Shown: positions 25,236 through 33,559 of the stretch, in pieces | How the letters are laid out: every line of letters starts with the position of its first letter | Numbering within the stretch: position 1 is the stretch's first letter | NCBI GenBank assembly: GCA_002737365.1 | Contig: NSIL01000002.1 | Span: 152,596 to 216,595 of the forward strand | Source of the DNA: Acidobacterium sp. | Lineage (GTDB): Bacteria > Acidobacteriota > Vicinamibacteria > Vicinamibacterales > UBA2999 | Length of the DNA: 64,000 nucleotides | Reading direction: 5' to 3' | The notes under the pieces: model-generated | Seen by the model: only the letters and a program-made list of their open reading frames with translations | Database searches by the model: none | Told to the model about the DNA's origin: nothing | Program-made: the position numbers and the translations under genes

Positions 25236-26179
25236 TGAGGTCGCCAGTGTTGTTGATGGTCGAATCGCCAATGTTGCGAGCCATGCTCGCGCTCGTCGTT
25301 CTGCTGCCGGTGGTCACGCTGTCCGCCCAATATCAGAAGAAGACCCTCGTCGCCCACCGCGGCGCCTCGGCCTATGCGCCAGAACACACCTTGTCGGCCT
25401 ACAAGCTGGCGATCGAGCAGGGCGCCGACTTCGTCGAGCAGGACTTGGCCATCACCAAGGACGGCGTGCTGATCTGCCTGCACGACGCCAGCCTCGAGCG
25501 CACCACGAATGTCGAAGAGCTGTTTCCCGGCCGCGTCAGCACGCAGACCATCGAAGGCAAGACGCGCACGGCGTGGCTGGCCAACGACTTCACACTCGCC
25601 GAGATCAAGACGCTCGACGCCGGCTCGTGGTTCGACAAGAAGTTTGCGGGCGAGAAGGTGCCGACGTTCGACGAGGCGATTGCGGCGATTCGCGGCAAGG
25701 CCGGCATTTTTCCCGAACTGAAGACCCCCGAGATCTACGCCGGCCGCGACATCAAGTTCGAGGAATTGGTTGCCGCGGCGCTCGACAAGAACGGCCTGCG
25801 CGGGCCCAAGGCGGATCCCAAGACACCGGTCATCCTGCAGACCTTCGGCCAATCGAGCGCGCGTCGCCTGGCCGAGATCAAGATCGGTGTGCCGGTGGCG
25901 CTCTTGCTCGGTAGTCCCGCCGGGTTCGAGACTGCAGCGCAGATCAAGGCCTGGAAGGGCATCGTCCAGGGCTTTGGCCCCGCGAAGCAGATTGTGTTGA
26001 AGAACCCCGACTTCGTGAAGTGGGCGCACGCCGAGGGCATGACCGTGACGCCGTACACCTTTCGCTCGGCCGACACCGGCACGTTCAAGGACGTGACGGC
26101 CGAAATGGATCACTACCTCTACACGCTTGGTGTCGATGCGCTGTTCACCGACAATCCCGACAAGTTTCCAAGGAAGTAG
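25235..26179 (+). CDS. Secreted glycerophosphodiester phosphodiesterase (second copy)
   Basis: Hydrolyses glycerophosphodiesters to glycerol-3-phosphate and an alcohol, outside the cytoplasm. A signal peptide (about 1-31, ending LSAQ) precedes the TIM-barrel GDPD domain with AHRGASAYAPEHT (Asn of the usual PENT is His here), FVEQDLAITKDGVLICLHDASLERTTN and FPELKTPEIY. It is clearly paralogous to the C-terminal domain of the gene before, with many identical blocks, so the pair arose by tandem duplication. Coupled by TAATG. Convergent with the cupredoxin gene, which ends at the very next base. Confidence 0.9.
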   Translation: MRSPVLLMVESPMLRAMLALVVLLPVVTLSAQYQKKTLVAHRGASAYAPEHTLSAYKLAIEQGADFVEQDLAITKDGVLICLHDASLERTTNVEELFPGRVSTQTIEGKTRTAWLANDFTLAEIKTLDAGSWFDKKFAGEKVPTFDEAIAAIRGKAGIFPELKTPEIYAGRDIKFEELVAAALDKNGLRGPKADPKTPVILQTFGQSSARRLAEIKIGVPVALLLGSPAGFETAAQIKAWKGIVQGFGPAKQIVLKNPDFVKWAHAEGMTVTPYTFRSADTGTFKDVTAEMDHYLYTLGVDALFTDNPDKFPRK

Positions 26180-26539
26180 CTACTTCGCCTTCACCACCAG
26201 CGTGCCCTTCATGTCCTTGCAGCCCTCGTCGGTCGTCAGGTTGCAGTAGAAGGTGAACCTGCCCGCCTGGTCGGCTCGGAACTCGAACGTCGTCGACAGC
26301 CCTCCCGCCGCGCGCTTGACGATGCGGTAGGCGTCGATGGCGAAGCTGGTGGGGCGGTCCTCGCTCTTGAGCGTGATCTTCACCAGGTCGTCCTGGGTCA
26401 CTTCCAGTTTATTGGGCGTGAAGACGTGGTCCTTGGCGACGATGGTGAACTCGCGACGGTTGGGGGCTTGTTCTTGTGCGCCCGCCAGAGCCGTGGCGAG
26501 GGCAATCACCGTCGCGGCCAATGCCACTCTCCGAAGCAT
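26180..26539 (-). CDS. Small exported cupredoxin-domain protein
   Basis: Signal peptide (about 1-21, ALAGAQ) then a single cupredoxin beta-sandwich of ~98 residues resembling the copper domain of cytochrome oxidase subunit II. The C-terminal loop FYCNLTTDEGCKDMKG supplies Cys, Cys and Met in a variant of the usual ligand loop. The position where a ligand His is common (before SF in EDRPTSFAID) is Thr here, so metal binding may be altered. Start ATG 26539 gives the best signal peptide; upstream codons lack one. Confidence 0.7.
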   Translation of the reverse strand: MLRRVALAATVIALATALAGAQEQAPNRREFTIVAKDHVFTPNKLEVTQDDLVKITLKSEDRPTSFAIDAYRIVKRAAGGLSTTFEFRADQAGRFTFYCNLTTDEGCKDMKGTLVVKAK

Positions 26540-26608
26540 GTTCACATTGTAGCGGCTTCTCGGCACGGTCGCCGGCGCCGCGACCGATCCACGGCCACTC
26601 CGATGTCT

Positions 26609-26626
26609 CCTTACTACCAAGTAAGG
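26609..26626 (+). promoter_or_regulatory. Inverted repeat, candidate operator of the VapBC pair
   Basis: CCTTACT, spacer ACCA, AGTAAGG, 28 bases before the antitoxin ATG. AbrB-type antitoxins repress their own operon through such palindromes. A ribosome site AAGGAAG follows at 26641-26647. Confidence 0.5.
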
Positions 26627-26653
26627 TAGACTCGGGTCGTAAGGAAGCCGAAA

Positions 26654-26911
26654 ATGCCTGAAGCGACGTTGACGACCAAGGGTCAGGTGACCATCCCCAA
26701 GGCGGTTCGCGACCACCTGAGGCTCGAAACCGGTGCCCGCCTCGATTTCGTCATCGAGGATGACGGCACTGTCGTGGTGAAGCCGGTGACCCGACACGTC
26801 CGCGAACTGGCGGGGCTGTTACACCGCCCCGGGCGGCGGCCGGTCTCCATCCGCGCGATGGACGAGGCGATCGGCACGCACCTGGGCAGACGATTCGGGC
26901 GGCGGCGATGA
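26654..26911 (+). CDS. AbrB/MazE-fold (VapB-type) antitoxin
   Basis: The N-terminal 50 residues are a SpoVT-AbrB domain (TLTTKGQVTIPKAVRDHL, then GARLDFVIEDDGTVVVKP), which dimerises into a swapped-hairpin DNA-binding barrel. The basic C-terminal tail would wrap the toxin. It overlaps the PIN toxin by ATGA, the standard antitoxin-toxin order. It likely represses its promoter through the palindrome at 26609-26626. Confidence 0.88.
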   Translation: MPEATLTTKGQVTIPKAVRDHLRLETGARLDFVIEDDGTVVVKPVTRHVRELAGLLHRPGRRPVSIRAMDEAIGTHLGRRFGRRR

Positions 26912-27303
26912 TCGGCCTCGACACCAATCTCCTGATTCGTTACCTGACGAACGACGACCGGGCGCAGTACGCGAAGGCGAAACGGCTGATTGACGAGGCG
27001 GTCGAGCGGGACGAGCGCCTGCTCATCAGCTGTGTGGTTTTCTGTGAAGTGACGTGGGTGCTCGAGACCGCGTATGAGTACTCGCGAGCCGAGATCGCCG
27101 ACGCGCTCGACCGCATCTTCGACACTGCACAATTCGAGATCGAACGAGCGCCCGAGGCGCGGCAGGCGCTCGACGATTTCCGGTCCACGAAAGTGGGATT
27201 CGCCGATGCCTTGATCGGCCGGATCAATCGCACGCTGGGCGCGACCAAGAGCATGACTTTCGATCGCGATCTCAAGGCGCTCGAGACCTTCGCAGTGCTG
27301 TAG
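26908..27303 (+). CDS. PIN-domain ribonuclease toxin (VapC type)
   Basis: 131 residues forming one PIN domain. The acidic active-site set is complete: D5 (GLDTN), E47 (FCEVTW), D100 (GFADALI) and D119 (TFDRD). VapC toxins cleave tRNA or rRNA when their antitoxin is degraded; the specific target cannot be read from sequence. Coupled to the upstream AbrB-type antitoxin (ATGA). Convergent with the kinase gene 37 bases on. Confidence 0.9.
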   Translation: MIGLDTNLLIRYLTNDDRAQYAKAKRLIDEAVERDERLLISCVVFCEVTWVLETAYEYSRAEIADALDRIFDTAQFEIERAPEARQALDDFRSTKVGFADALIGRINRTLGATKSMTFDRDLKALETFAVL

Positions 27304-27340
27304 GCGGGCGGTGTCGCTCACGACACGAGGTGCCCTCCCG

Positions 27341-30082
27341 TCATTTCTTCAACAGCGCCGGCCAATTCAGGATCACGTTGATCGCCGGCGAGGCGCTTGC
27401 CTTGTCGCTGGCCACGGGCTGAGGCATCAGAAAGCGCTGCCCATCCGGCGAAACGGCCCACGGGAAGAAACTAGCCCCATGTCCTGGTGGCAACAGTCCC
27501 CAAGTGCCGGGTTCGAACAGCTCGGCCGGCCGTCCCGCGACGAAGCTGGATCCCGATCCATTCACGTCGACGGACATGACCTTTCCTTGACCCATCCCCG
27601 TCAGATAGAAGAGCTCCTTGCCATCACTGCGCCATCTTGGAAAGCTGCCCAATCCGCCCGTTGAGACCTGCCATTTCCCGTCGCCTCCTGGAAACGATGT
27701 CACGTAGATGTGATTAGCGCCACTCTCGCCGGACACGTACGCCAGCCATTTGCCGTCTGGGGAAAGTTGAGGGTAGTTTTCCTGAGCCTTGGATTGCCGT
27801 AGCGGCGTGGCCCTGCGATCACCGGTCAACGGCAGCAGCCACAGATCGCTCCGGGTCTTGGGGTCGCCCACTACGTAGGCAATCGACTGCCCGTCCCCGG
27901 ACCAGGACCCCGGATACTGCACCCACTCGGATTCGATGAGCAGGTCTTCAGCGCCCGTCCCATCGGAGTTCTTCTCACGAAGACCCCACTTGCCATTTCG
28001 GAGCGAATGAAACGCGACCCGCTTGCCGTCTGGCGACCAGACCGGCATGCCGTTGTCCTGGGACGGGTCGAAGGTCAGCCGCATCGGCGTCCGGAGCGAC
28101 GCGTCATACACCCAGATGTCCCCACCAAGAGAGTCATGACGGTGAACCGCGACCCGCTTGCCGTCGGGAGACAGATTGACGCCAGCAACCCCGCCTGAAT
28201 CTCCTGCCGTTTCGAGCGTCTTGCCAGTGCGGTCGAACCAGGTTAGTTGCCTTAACTGGCCCCCTATCGCGCCGGGAGCAAAGACCAGCGATCCGTTGTC
28301 AGAGATGCTGAATTGCGATGTGCCTGTGTTAGAACTTGCAGCTACGCCTTCGATCACGGGCACCGGTCCGCCAGTGACCGTCAACCCCTGGGCGTCAAAC
28401 GGTACCGCCAGAATTGTGCCGGACAGTGCGTATATGAGATGACCGTTCGGGACGTAGCGCGCATCGCTTCCGCCTTCGAGCAACACCTTGCGCTCACCGG
28501 AGGTCAGCGCTTGGGCAACGATGCTCGCTGTGTTCCAGCGGTTTAGGCCCCCTAAAGAGGCAGAGGCAAGCGTAAAGACGACCGCGTTGCCGCCGGGCAG
28601 CATCGAGGGCCCGTGGGCCAGTTCGCCATCTTTCACCGCGATGACCGTTTCCGGCTTGCCGCCACTGGCCGAGACCCGGAGAATCCCTTGGGTGCCTTGG
28701 CCAATCAGGATCTTGTCATCCGTGCCCCAACTGATGCCGAACGGTTGCTCGATCGCGGCGATCGTAACGGCAGTACCGCCGCTGATCGCAATCCGTTTCA
28801 GGGTCTTGTCCGCAACCGAGTAGAAGGCAATGGAGCGGCTGTCCGGAGAAAAAACGGGATTCGTGATCCCTTGCGCCATCTCGGTACCCTGAATGAAGAG
28901 CGACGACATCTCGCTCATCGGCTTGAGATACAACCGAGTGTTGGCCACGTAGACGAACTGACTGCCGTCCGGAGCGATCGAAACCACCTGGCGTCCGGTA
29001 TTTGTGAACTGCTGGCCTTCCGGAAGCGTGAACGAGAAGCGGGTAACTTCCGTCGATTGTGGCGGCGACGGCTTGAGCGTCCACGCGGCCAAGGCGGCGA
29101 CGACGGCCAGGACCAGGCCGAGCACGACCGGGACGGCGCGTCGCCACAGCGGCACCGGCGCCATCGTCAACGCCGACGCCGACGCGGTGTTGATGACCGA
29201 GACTTCCGACGCACCTGATTCGATCTTCGCAATCTCGACGCGCGCTTCGCCGATGTCGCGCAGGCGTTGCCGGTGATCGCGATCGAGGCAGCGTTCGAGT
29301 AATCGTCGCAACCGTGGCGGTGTGGTTGCGGGCAGCGCCGTCCAGTCGATGTCCTGTCTCAGCACGGCTGCCAGCACGTCCGAGATCTCGTGACCTTCAA
29401 AGGCGCGCCGCCCCGTGACCATCTCGTAGAGCACGACGCCAAATGCCCAGATGTCGGCGCGGCGATCCACCGTTTTGCCGCGCGCCTGCTCCGGGCTCAT
29501 GTAAGCAGCGGTCCCCATAATCATCCCGCGCATCGTCATTGCGGGCGTGGTGATGGTCGGGGAGTTTTCGGCGGCACTAAAGTGCCGCCCTTCTGGCACG
29601 CTATCGATGGCTTTGGCGAGGCCGAAATCCAACACTTTCACGGTGCCGTCTGGCCGAATCTTTACGTTGGCGGGCTTGAGGTCGCGATGGACGATGGCCT
29701 GTTCGTGCGCGGCTTCGAGCGCCTCGGCGATTTGCCGCGCAAGCGGCAGGGCGTCGGTCACCGGAATGGCGCCGCGCGCAATGATCGCTGAGAGGTCCTC
29801 GCCCTCGACGAACTCCATCGCGAGTACGGGTGTGCCGGCGGCGTCTTCGACGCCGTAGATGCCGGCGATGTTGGGGTGATTGAGTGACGCCAGGACCTGC
29901 GCCTCTCGCGTGAAGCGGGCGCGGCGATCAGGATCGGCGGTGAAGCCTTCCGGCAGGATCTTCAGCGCCGCATCGCGGTTGAGCTTCGTATCCTTGGCGC
30001 GATAGACCTCGCCCATGCCGCCTTCGCCGATCTTGGAGACCACTTCATAGGGACCGAGCCGGGTACCGGGCGTCAAGCTCAT
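27341..30082 (-). CDS. Membrane Ser/Thr protein kinase with C-terminal PD40/TolB-like beta-propeller
   Basis: Eukaryote-like kinase with GEGGMGEVY glycine loop (19-27), K41, H132-R133-D134 and D152-F-G, so catalytically intact. A membrane helix lies near 340-365 and ~550 residues of WD40/PD40 repeats follow (PDGKRVAFHSLRNGKWG, SPDGKWLAYVS), which would be extracytoplasmic sensors. This layout is abundant in Acidobacteriota. ATG 30082 gives the family start MSLTPGTRLGPYEV; an upstream ATG at 30148 adds 22 residues of no known type. A palindromic element encodes residues 165-171 within the activation segment. The gene is flanked on both sides by toxin-antitoxin pairs. Confidence 0.93.
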   Translation of the reverse strand: MSLTPGTRLGPYEVVSKIGEGGMGEVYRAKDTKLNRDAALKILPEGFTADPDRRARFTREAQVLASLNHPNIAGIYGVEDAAGTPVLAMEFVEGEDLSAIIARGAIPVTDALPLARQIAEALEAAHEQAIVHRDLKPANVKIRPDGTVKVLDFGLAKAIDSVPEGRHFSAAENSPTITTPAMTMRGMIMGTAAYMSPEQARGKTVDRRADIWAFGVVLYEMVTGRRAFEGHEISDVLAAVLRQDIDWTALPATTPPRLRRLLERCLDRDHRQRLRDIGEARVEIAKIESGASEVSVINTASASALTMAPVPLWRRAVPVVLGLVLAVVAALAAWTLKPSPPQSTEVTRFSFTLPEGQQFTNTGRQVVSIAPDGSQFVYVANTRLYLKPMSEMSSLFIQGTEMAQGITNPVFSPDSRSIAFYSVADKTLKRIAISGGTAVTIAAIEQPFGISWGTDDKILIGQGTQGILRVSASGGKPETVIAVKDGELAHGPSMLPGGNAVVFTLASASLGGLNRWNTASIVAQALTSGERKVLLEGGSDARYVPNGHLIYALSGTILAVPFDAQGLTVTGGPVPVIEGVAASSNTGTSQFSISDNGSLVFAPGAIGGQLRQLTWFDRTGKTLETAGDSGGVAGVNLSPDGKRVAVHRHDSLGGDIWVYDASLRTPMRLTFDPSQDNGMPVWSPDGKRVAFHSLRNGKWGLREKNSDGTGAEDLLIESEWVQYPGSWSGDGQSIAYVVGDPKTRSDLWLLPLTGDRRATPLRQSKAQENYPQLSPDGKWLAYVSGESGANHIYVTSFPGGDGKWQVSTGGLGSFPRWRSDGKELFYLTGMGQGKVMSVDVNGSGSSFVAGRPAELFEPGTWGLLPPGHGASFFPWAVSPDGQRFLMPQPVASDKASASPAINVILNWPALLKK
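29571..29590 (-). repeat. CDS-embedded palindromic element in the kinase activation segment
   Basis: GGCGGCACT, loop AA, AGTGCCGCC, a perfect 9-bp hairpin. On the coding strand it yields GRHFSAA (165-171), between DFG (152-154) and the SPE motif. The surrounding NSPTITTPAM is standard for this family, so the seven to nine residues look inserted. Confidence 0.7.
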
Positions 30083-30189
30083 GGGGATGCGGATTATAGG
30101 TGGATTGGCGTTGGCGACGGGCGAAAATCGCGCGAGGCGGGGCGCCACCTGGCTTGACCGGATGATGCCTGATGCGTGATGATTGATGA

Positions 30190-30411
30190 GTGAGAACGAC
30201 CCTGGATCTGGAACTGGACGTGCTGCAGGCGGCCAAGGAAATCGGCGCGGCGCGTGGGATGTCGGCCGGCCAGGTGGTGTCCGAGTTGGTCCGCAAGGCG
30301 CTGGCGTCGCCGAGGACGGCGAAGGTGCGTAACGGCGTGCCGATGTTCTCGCGCAAAGCTGGCTCGCCGCCGCTGACGATGGCCGCCGTTAATCGGCTGC
30401 GCGACGAGTAG
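30190..30411 (+). CDS. Ribbon-helix-helix-like antitoxin
   Basis: 73 residues starting with GTG. The opening RTTLDLELDVLQAAKEIGAARGMSAGQVVSELVRKAL has the beta strand followed by two helices of CopG/RHH antitoxins that bind DNA as dimers. The C-terminal half (VPMFSRKAG) would contact the toxin. The toxin gene starts six bases after its stop. The upstream 107-base gap to the divergent kinase holds TGATG-type low-complexity repeats but no clear promoter. Confidence 0.75.
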   Translation: MRTTLDLELDVLQAAKEIGAARGMSAGQVVSELVRKALASPRTAKVRNGVPMFSRKAGSPPLTMAAVNRLRDE

Positions 30412-30417
30412 TGTGCC

Positions 30418-30867
30418 ATGGCGGCCGCGCGCGTTTCCTTGCTCGATGTGAACGTGCTCGTGGCGCTCTTCTTTCCCGATCACGTCCACCACGACCTGGC
30501 CCACGACTGGTTCGCTGATCATCGGCACGAGGGGTGGGCGACGTGCCCGCTGACCGAGAACGGCCTGCTCCGCGTGGCCTGCCAGCAGCCGTCAGATGAT
30601 GTGCTGGTTCGTCCCGCCGATGTGATCGCGAATCTTGAACGCTTCTGCCGGGACAAGCTTCACCGGACGTGGACGGATGCGGTCTCGCTGACCGACACCG
30701 CGCTCTTCGCGCCGCAGTTCATCAGTGGCCATCGGCAGCTCACCGATGTCTACTTACTCGGCCTGGCAAAGAAGATGGGCGGCCGGCTGGCGACGTTCGA
30801 TCGGACCATTCCCGTGAAGGCCGTCCGCGGTGGCACCGCAGAGCTACTGCATGTGATCGAGCCGTAG
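30418..30867 (+). CDS. PIN-domain ribonuclease toxin (VapC type), second locus
   Basis: 149-residue PIN domain with the acidic set D10 (LLDVNV), E47 (LTENGL), D110 (LTDVYLL) and D128 (TFDR). The motif TENGLLRV and length place it in the larger PIN subgroup usually paired with RHH antitoxins, as here. Different in sequence from the toxin at 26908, so the two loci are independent. It converges on pnp, separated by a strong terminator. Confidence 0.87.
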   Translation: MAAARVSLLDVNVLVALFFPDHVHHDLAHDWFADHRHEGWATCPLTENGLLRVACQQPSDDVLVRPADVIANLERFCRDKLHRTWTDAVSLTDTALFAPQFISGHRQLTDVYLLGLAKKMGGRLATFDRTIPVKAVRGGTAELLHVIEP

Positions 30868-30881
30868 CCGTACAAAGAAAA

Positions 30882-30903
30882 AGCCGGGGCCAACGCCCCG
30901 GCT
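30882..30903 (-). terminator. Rho-independent terminator of pnp
   Basis: AGCCGGGGC, four-base loop, GCCCCGGCT, followed on the minus strand by TTTTCTTTGT. It lies 27 bases after the pnp stop and ends the long minus-strand translation operon. It may also stop the convergent toxin gene. Confidence 0.85.
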
Positions 30904-30929
30904 CTCCAATTCAAACGACAAAAACTAAC

Positions 30930-33125
30930 TTAGCGCGGGCCGCGATCGCGGCGGGGACCACGGTCGCGCGGCGGACGGTCGCCCTCGGGCGCTGACGGCG
31001 CGCCGCCGTCGCCACCCGAGCTGGCCGGCGGTGCGCCGCCTTCTTCGGGGGTAATCAGCGCCTTGCGCGACAGGCGAATCTTGCCGGTCGGGTCGACATT
31101 GATGACCTTGACCAGCACCTGCTGGCCTTCCTTCAACTCGTCGCGCACGTCCTTGACGCGGTAGTGCGCGATTTCCGAGACGTGCAGCAGGCCGTCGGTG
31201 CCCGGCATGATCTCGATGAACGCACCGAAGTCGGTGATGCGCTGCACCTTGCCGAGGTAGGTCTTGTCGAGTTCAGCGGTCTGCGTCAGCTCCTGGATCA
31301 TGCCGATCGCCTTGAGCGCGGCCGCTTCGTCCGCCGACGCGACGTTGACCTGGCCGCTGTCCTCGACGTCGATCTTGACGCCGGTCTTCTCGATGATGCT
31401 GCGGATCATCTTGCCGCCGGGGCCGATGACGTCGCGGATCTTGTCGACCGGGATCTTGATGGTGATGATGCGCGGGGCGTAGGCCGACATGTTGGCCCGA
31501 GTCGCCGACAGCGCCTCGTTCATGATGCCGAGAATGTGCAATCGGCCGGCCTTGGCCTGCGTCAGCGCGACGCGCATGACATCGGCCGAGATGCCGCTGA
31601 CCTTGATGTCCATCTGCAGCGCGGTGATGCCCGACGCCGTGCCGGTGACCTTGAAGTCCATGTCGCCGTAGTGATCCTCGGCGCCGGCGATGTCGCTCAG
31701 CACCGCGTACTTGCCGGTGGCTTCATCCATGATCAGGCCCATGGCCACACCGGCCACCGCCGCCTTGATCGGCACGCCGGCATCCATCATCGCCATCGAG
31801 CCGCCGCACACCGACGCCATCGACGAGCTGCCGTTCGACTCGAGAATGTCGGAGACGACGCGGACGGTGTAGGCGAAATCGGCTTCGGCCGGCATCATCG
31901 GCGCGAGCGCGCGCTCGGCGAGGGCGCCGTGACCGATTTCACGACGGCCGGGACCGCGCATCGGCTTCACTTCACCGACCGAGAACGGCGGGAAGTTGTA
32001 GTGCAGCATGAAGCGCTTCCAGGTTTCGCCATCGACCATTTCGACCTTCTGCTGGTCGTCGGCCGTGCCGAGCGTGACGGTGACGAGCGCCTGCGTCTCG
32101 CCGCGGGTGAACACGCACGAGCCGTGCACGCGCGGCAGCACGGTGTTCTCGATCGTGACCTTGCGGATCTCGTCGAACTTGCGGCCGTCGAGGCGGACGC
32201 CCTGGTTCAGAATCGAGTCGCGCAGGGTCTTCTCCTGCAGGTCGTGGAAGATGCCCTTGACCGCCGACTTGCGGGCGGCCAACTCCTCGGGCAGGTTGGC
32301 GACGATCTCCTTCTCGAGCCGCGCCACCGTACCGTAGTTTTCGATCTTGCCCTTGATGCGCATGGCCGCGCCGAGCGCCGCGTAGCCCGTGCTCTCCACG
32401 TGCGCCGCGAGTTGCTCGTCGACCTTGACGACCGGCTTCGGCAACTTCTTGCGGCCGGCGTCCTTGGCGAGGGCGTCGATCAGGTCGCAGATCTGGTTGA
32501 TGGCGGCCTGTGCGGTTTCGAGGGCCTGCACCACCTCGTCTTCCGACACCTCGGTGGCGCCGGCTTCGACCATCACGATGCCGTCCTTGCTGCCCGCGAC
32601 GACGATGTCGAGGCGGCTCACCTTGCGCTGCGACCAGGTCGGGTTGACGATGTACTGTCCCTCGACCAGGCCGATGCGGACGCCCGCGATGGTCTTCTCG
32701 AAGGGCATCTCCGACAGGGCCAGCGCGGCGGAGGCGCCGGTCAGCGCCAGCACGTCACCGTCGTTGTCGGTATCGGCCGAAATCACCGAGGCGATGATCT
32801 GCGTCTCGTAGGCCCAGCCGGCAGGGAACAGCGGCCGCACCGGGCGGTCGATCACGCGGCAGGTCAGCGTTTCTTTTTCAGTCGCCTTGCCTTCGCGCTT
32901 GAAGAAGCCGCCGGGGATGCGGCCCGAGGCATAGGTGTTCTCGCGATAGTCGACCGTGAGGGGCAGAAAGTCGATGCCCTCGCGGGGACTCGACGAGTGG
33001 CACGCCGAGACGAGCACCATGGTGTCGCCCAACCGGACGATGACGGCGCCGTCGGCCTGCTTGGCCAGCCGCCCGGTCTCGATGGACAGGGTCTGAGAGC
33101 CGAGAGATAGTTCACGCTTGTGCAT
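30930..33125 (-). CDS. pnp: Polyribonucleotide nucleotidyltransferase (PNPase)
   Basis: 3'-5' phosphorolytic exoribonuclease of mRNA decay. Two RNase PH domains flank a helical domain; the active second PH domain includes the GSCVFTRGETQALVTVTLGT strand. A KH domain (VDKIRDVIGPGGKMIRSI, near 560-575) and an S1 domain (YLGKVQRITDFGAFIEIMPG, near 625) follow. The tail is an unusual Gly/Pro/Arg-Asp repeat (RDRGPRRDRGPR), possibly for RNA or degradosome contacts. 36 bases after rpsO, the conserved rpsO-pnp order. Confidence 0.97.
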   Translation of the reverse strand: MHKRELSLGSQTLSIETGRLAKQADGAVIVRLGDTMVLVSACHSSSPREGIDFLPLTVDYRENTYASGRIPGGFFKREGKATEKETLTCRVIDRPVRPLFPAGWAYETQIIASVISADTDNDGDVLALTGASAALALSEMPFEKTIAGVRIGLVEGQYIVNPTWSQRKVSRLDIVVAGSKDGIVMVEAGATEVSEDEVVQALETAQAAINQICDLIDALAKDAGRKKLPKPVVKVDEQLAAHVESTGYAALGAAMRIKGKIENYGTVARLEKEIVANLPEELAARKSAVKGIFHDLQEKTLRDSILNQGVRLDGRKFDEIRKVTIENTVLPRVHGSCVFTRGETQALVTVTLGTADDQQKVEMVDGETWKRFMLHYNFPPFSVGEVKPMRGPGRREIGHGALAERALAPMMPAEADFAYTVRVVSDILESNGSSSMASVCGGSMAMMDAGVPIKAAVAGVAMGLIMDEATGKYAVLSDIAGAEDHYGDMDFKVTGTASGITALQMDIKVSGISADVMRVALTQAKAGRLHILGIMNEALSATRANMSAYAPRIITIKIPVDKIRDVIGPGGKMIRSIIEKTGVKIDVEDSGQVNVASADEAAALKAIGMIQELTQTAELDKTYLGKVQRITDFGAFIEIMPGTDGLLHVSEIAHYRVKDVRDELKEGQQVLVKVINVDPTGKIRLSRKALITPEEGGAPPASSGGDGGAPSAPEGDRPPRDRGPRRDRGPR

Positions 33126-33161
33126 AACTCAACCTGCGAAAATGAAAGGGACGGATCCCGG

Positions 33162-33425
33162 TTACTTGCGGATGCCGAGGCGCTTGATGACCTCTGCGTA
33201 GCGCGACGTGTCCTTGCTCTTCAGGTAATCGAGCAGGCGGCGGCGCTGGCCAACGAGCTTGAGCAATCCGCGACGGGAATGGTGGTCCTTCCCGTGAGTC
33301 TTGAAATGTTCGGTGAGGTAAGTGATGCGATCGCTCAGGATCGCGACCTGGACTTCGGGTGAGCCGGTGTCGGTGTCGTGCTTCTTGAAATCGCCGATGA
33401 TGGCGGTCTTCTTGTCTTTCGTCAT
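33162..33425 (-). CDS. rpsO: 30S ribosomal protein S15
   Basis: Binds 16S rRNA helix 22 early in 30S assembly. The family blocks [38 protein letters not shown] and [12 protein letters not shown] are present. 87 residues from ATG 33425; an earlier in-frame GTG-type start would add seven atypical residues. Upstream on the minus strand is a structured 118-base leader, where S15 often regulates its own translation. Confidence 0.97.
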   Translation of the reverse strand: MTKDKKTAIIGDFKKHDTDTGSPEVQVAILSDRITYLTEHFKTHGKDHHSRRGLLKLVGQRRRLLDYLKSKDTSRYAEVIKRLGIRK

Positions 33426-33543
33426 TCCCACGGGTCTAACCTCCACGCACGGCCGAGTAGCCGAAATGCCGGTCTACCAAGCCGCCGTATGTGGCGATAA
33501 CAGCATCGCCTGTAACCTCAGTATGTTACCTCAGAAGGCTTGA
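33426..33543 (-). promoter_or_regulatory. Structured leader of rpsO, candidate S15 autoregulatory RNA
   Basis: On the minus strand this gap has several short hairpins in series: GTAAC/GTTAC with an 8-base loop, GGCGAT/ATCGCC with a 6-base loop, and a GGCCG/CGGCC-type region before the ribosome site GGAGG. Many bacteria control rpsO through S15 binding to its leader, with structures that differ between phyla. The assignment rests on position and hairpins only. Confidence 0.35.
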
Positions 33544-33559
33544 GGCTTGGACCAAGCCG

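Noticed and set aside
28541-28555. Short palindrome TTTAGG-CCC-CCTAAA inside the kinase gene
   Set aside because: Only 6-bp arms and no sign of inserted residues; not counted with the four coding palindromes.
30160-30192. Degenerate TGATG tandem repeat before the RHH antitoxin
   Set aside because: Units vary and the run is short; it could be chance or an operator, with nothing to decide.
31164-33110. 648-codon open frame on the plus strand opposite pnp
   Set aside because: Antisense shadow caused by high GC at third positions; its product is low-complexity His/Arg/Asp-rich without any family, and pnp on the other strand is certain.
33544-33558. Palindrome GGCTTGG-A-CCAAGCC right after truB as a terminator
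   Set aside because: Stem is perfect but there is no T-tract, and rpsO follows in the same operon; too weak to call.
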